Shown here one piece after another: positions 15,301 to 15,920 of a stretch of DNA of 15,920 bases. A program made the position numbers and the translations under genes. The notes below the pieces were generated by a model. The model did no database searches. It saw only the letters and a program-made list of their open reading frames with translations, and was not told the DNA's origin. Within the stretch, counting starts at the first letter, position 1. Each line of letters begins with the position of its first letter. Source of the DNA: CAADGL01 sp964643885 (GTDB lineage Bacteria; Planctomycetota; Phycisphaerae; UBA1845; Fen-1342); the NCBI GenBank assembly GCA_964643885.1, contig CAZXUI010000094.1, positions 1 to 15,920 on the forward strand, given 5' to 3'.

Positions 15301-15605
15301 AGGCCGTGGAGTATTCGGCGGCCGCGGTGGACGGAGCGCGGCGGACGCTGCCGGCGGGCCATCTGGGGATCGGCGCGTACCTGACGAGCCACGGGAAGCT
15401 GTTGCTGCAACTGCGGCGCTTCGGCGAGGCCGAGGCGGCGCTCCTGGAGGCGCACGGAATCCTGGAGACGGCGGCCGGTGCGGACAATGTGCGCACGCGC
15501 GGCGCCGCGAGGCTGCTCGCGGAGCTGTACCGAGCCTGGGATGCGGCCGAGCCGGGGTCGGGCCACGCCGAGAAGGCGGCCACGTGGGGCGAAGGGACTC
15601 CGTAG
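12321..15605 (+). CDS. Membrane Ser/Thr protein kinase with a 13-unit TPR array
   Basis: The protein has 1094 residues. ATG 12321 overlaps the sigma-factor stop by 8 bases; the frame is open further up but only as a shadow. Residues 1-60 form a helical region typical of these kinases (LFFGALELPDERRARFLDE). The kinase domain spans about 94-370 with a complete active site: GAGGMGTVW 102-110, K126, E144, HRD 217-219 with K221 and N224, D237FG and SPE 266-268. A membrane helix lies at about 395-418 and a coiled coil at 422-455. From about 515 to 1070 come TPR units of exactly 42 residues, with motif GRY-EAE and LG--HP-TL (TPR_10/TPR_12 type). The kinase is inside the cell and the TPRs outside. 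Stress sensing through the TPRs and signalling to the sigma factor are inferred. Confidence 0.93.
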   Translation: MAKDHHITARDQLDRIERLFFGALELPDERRARFLDENCGSDMQLRSAVVAMLKADQDGRSIDTAPWAAAQIAERLTPREADDPRSQPGTQVGRYRLVERIGAGGMGTVWRARRTDDAFDRTVAIKLIKRGMDTDEIVRRFELERQVLARLEHPSIARLYDGGAHEDGRPYVVMECIDGVPLDRYCREQALDIEPILRLVADVCDAVQFAHTNLVLHRDIKPGNVLVTRDGRVKLLDFGIAKLLDDGGSTQTSTGQHPALTPRYASPEQIRGGRLSTASDVYSLGVMLFELLTGEWPYGTPPTSLRELEQVICEREPRRPSQVAGPAGPAGRPRRVGRELDWIILRSLEKDSLRRYATVGELAAELNRFLNREPVLAGPPGALYRARKFLQRNLLPVSAVAVTLTVLAAATVVSTRMALSESAQRSRAELAQKEAEAQRKRAAAEAAEASLQADVAGAVSAFLNEDLLAAIAPSSEPGEGRDVTLREVLDAASARIELACAPGGRFADKPLIEAEIRETLGEAYTSLAVFGPAERHLSRAVALLRGEQGNENEATLDAIRKLGLLLCRLGRLDEAGSLVNESLAGCRATLGERHPRTLAAMEAVATWLHESGDYAEALRHLRAAYEGCCEVLGRTHPQTLAAAASTGVLLQDLGRYDEAEPLFRAALAGRRELHGENSPEALKSLHAMGGLFAAMGRYDAALEQMQTALDGRRRICGEEHVDTLTSEHDVGDLLKKMGRYEAALPHLEAAHRGRARVLGEANSATLTSLRGLGAVLQSLERYAEAEPHMRRSFELTREQLGREHPASLDALSTLGSLLVSMQRLDEAEPILREAAERRIAALGADHPSTLDAQNNLAAVLRMLRRFDEAEPLVRDTLERRRRTLGADHPATLYSLNTLGVLLMNTKRYAEAEPFVRETYERRRATLGEDHPSTLTARMNLAGVYDFTGRLERSLEHHLAVLDSRRRVLAADHADTLRSCNVVATLLARLDRAGEAVEYSAAAVDGARRTLPAGHLGIGAYLTSHGKLLLQLRRFGEAEAALLEAHGILETAAGADNVRTRGAARLLAELYRAWDAAEPGSGHAEKAATWGEGTP
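13975..15494 (+). repeat. 126-bp coding repeat array (TPR units)
   Basis: Within the kinase gene the TPR units recur every 126 bases without change of length, about 12-13 times. The HP-TL motif (CATCC-...ACGCTG/ACGCTC) marks each boundary. Units have diverged at DNA level, so recent unequal crossing-over is not obvious, although repeats 8-10 are the most alike. Confidence 0.75.
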
Positions 15606-15681
15606 CGCAGCGGGTCACTGGTCCCGCAGCATGGGGAACGCGGGCGTCTGAGGCTGTCAACGAATCGCGCGGCTCGGGGGC

Positions 15682-15698
15682 GCGGGCGTCTCGCCCGC
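15682..15698. repeat. Perfect hairpin with TCT loop
   Basis: GCGGGCG and CGCCCGC pair perfectly around the triplet TCT. It lies 77 bases after the kinase stop. No T-tract follows, so it is not a classical terminator, though a strong hairpin here could still end or stabilise the mRNA. The motif CGCGGGCGTCT also occurs, without the second arm, near 15639-15649. Confidence 0.6.
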
Positions 15699-15770
15699 AC
15701 TTCGCCACGAACTTCGACGGAGGCTTACGCCGCACTCTCGGATCCATGTATTTCCGAGTCGCAGGTGCAC

Positions 15771-15789
15771 GGGCAAGCTGCGCTTGCCC
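15771..15789. repeat. Perfect hairpin with TGC loop
   Basis: GGGCAAGC and GCTTGCCC pair perfectly around TGC, followed by ATACCAC. It has the form of an intergenic palindromic (REP-like) element and lies 72 bases after the preceding hairpin. Confidence 0.6.
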
Positions 15790-15833
15790 ATACCACCCGA
15801 CCGGTTGGCCACGCCGGCGACCGGTCGGAGACC

Positions 15834-15920
15834 GGTCGTTGGGGGACCGGCCTCTGGCCGGTCGTTGGGGGACCGGCCTCTGGCCGGTCGTTGGGGGACC
15901 GGCCTCTGGCCGGTCGTTGG
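15834..15920 (+). repeat. 26-bp tandem repeat with internal hairpin, continues past the window
   Basis: Three identical 26-base units (15834-15859, 15860-15885, 15886-15911) and 9 bases of a fourth run to the end of the window. Each unit is GGTCGTTGGGGG followed by ACCGGCC, TCT and the start of GGCCGGT, which finishes in the next unit, so every unit forms a perfect 7-bp hairpin with a TCT loop. Just before it, GACCGGTC occurs twice (15819-15826 and 15830-15837) as a degenerate precursor. Units are adjacent without spacers, so this is not a CRISPR array. Confidence 0.85.

Noticed and set aside
15682..15698. Rho-independent terminator of the kinase gene
   Set aside because: The stem is strong but no T-tract follows on the plus strand, so it is listed only as a hairpin repeat.
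15834..15920. CRISPR array
   Set aside because: The 26-base units follow each other directly without unique spacers, and no cas gene is near.

Overview
The window is GC-rich bacterial DNA, most likely from a planctomycete. The clearest sign is at the right: a sigma factor of the planctomycete ECF type whose last codons overlap the start of a large Ser/Thr kinase with a C-terminal TPR array, a pairing typical of that phylum. No rRNA, tRNA or CRISPR array was seen. Lineage is inferred from gene content only.

Left, 1-2085: accessory DNA that is visibly less GC-rich in its first 700 bases. It holds a membrane-anchored, SUKH/SMI1-like gene interrupted by an in-frame amber codon, a 613-base stretch with no credible gene (752-1364), and two overlapping genes I do not recognise. 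The second of these is cut by the insertion sequence.

2086-3647: a dead IS21-family element. istA has a frameshift and a large internal deletion, and istB has a nonsense codon. Its ends carry the expected 20-bp subterminal repeats, but there is no target-site duplication. The element joins two unrelated genes, so it probably marks a deletion.

3648-7245, minus strand: a compact metalloid/redox operon, read right to left: arsR, UPF0718/ArsP-type permease, a ProC-like Rossmann protein that lacks the proline-pathway active-site motif, an 82-aa CxxC thioredoxin-fold protein, and a DUF4405 membrane domain fused to an ArsF-like thioredoxin-fold domain. The IS has removed the end of the last gene. 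Two near-identical inverted repeats, one overlapping the arsR promoter and one in front of the permease, look like ArsR operators. The likely logic is metal-responsive derepression of a permease plus a relay of thiol proteins.

7630-11600, plus strand: a collapsed heavy-metal efflux (czc-type) operon. It has a His-rich exported protein, then remnants of czcC, czcB, czcA, a further exported protein and an EamA-family transporter. Every recognisable member after the first is shortened, and neighbouring remnants are joined by deletions, two of them in frame.

11750-15605: the sigma factor and the kinase, an apparently intact signalling pair. 15606-15920: an intergenic cluster of perfect hairpins with 3-nt loops, ending in a 26-bp tandem repeat that runs off the window.
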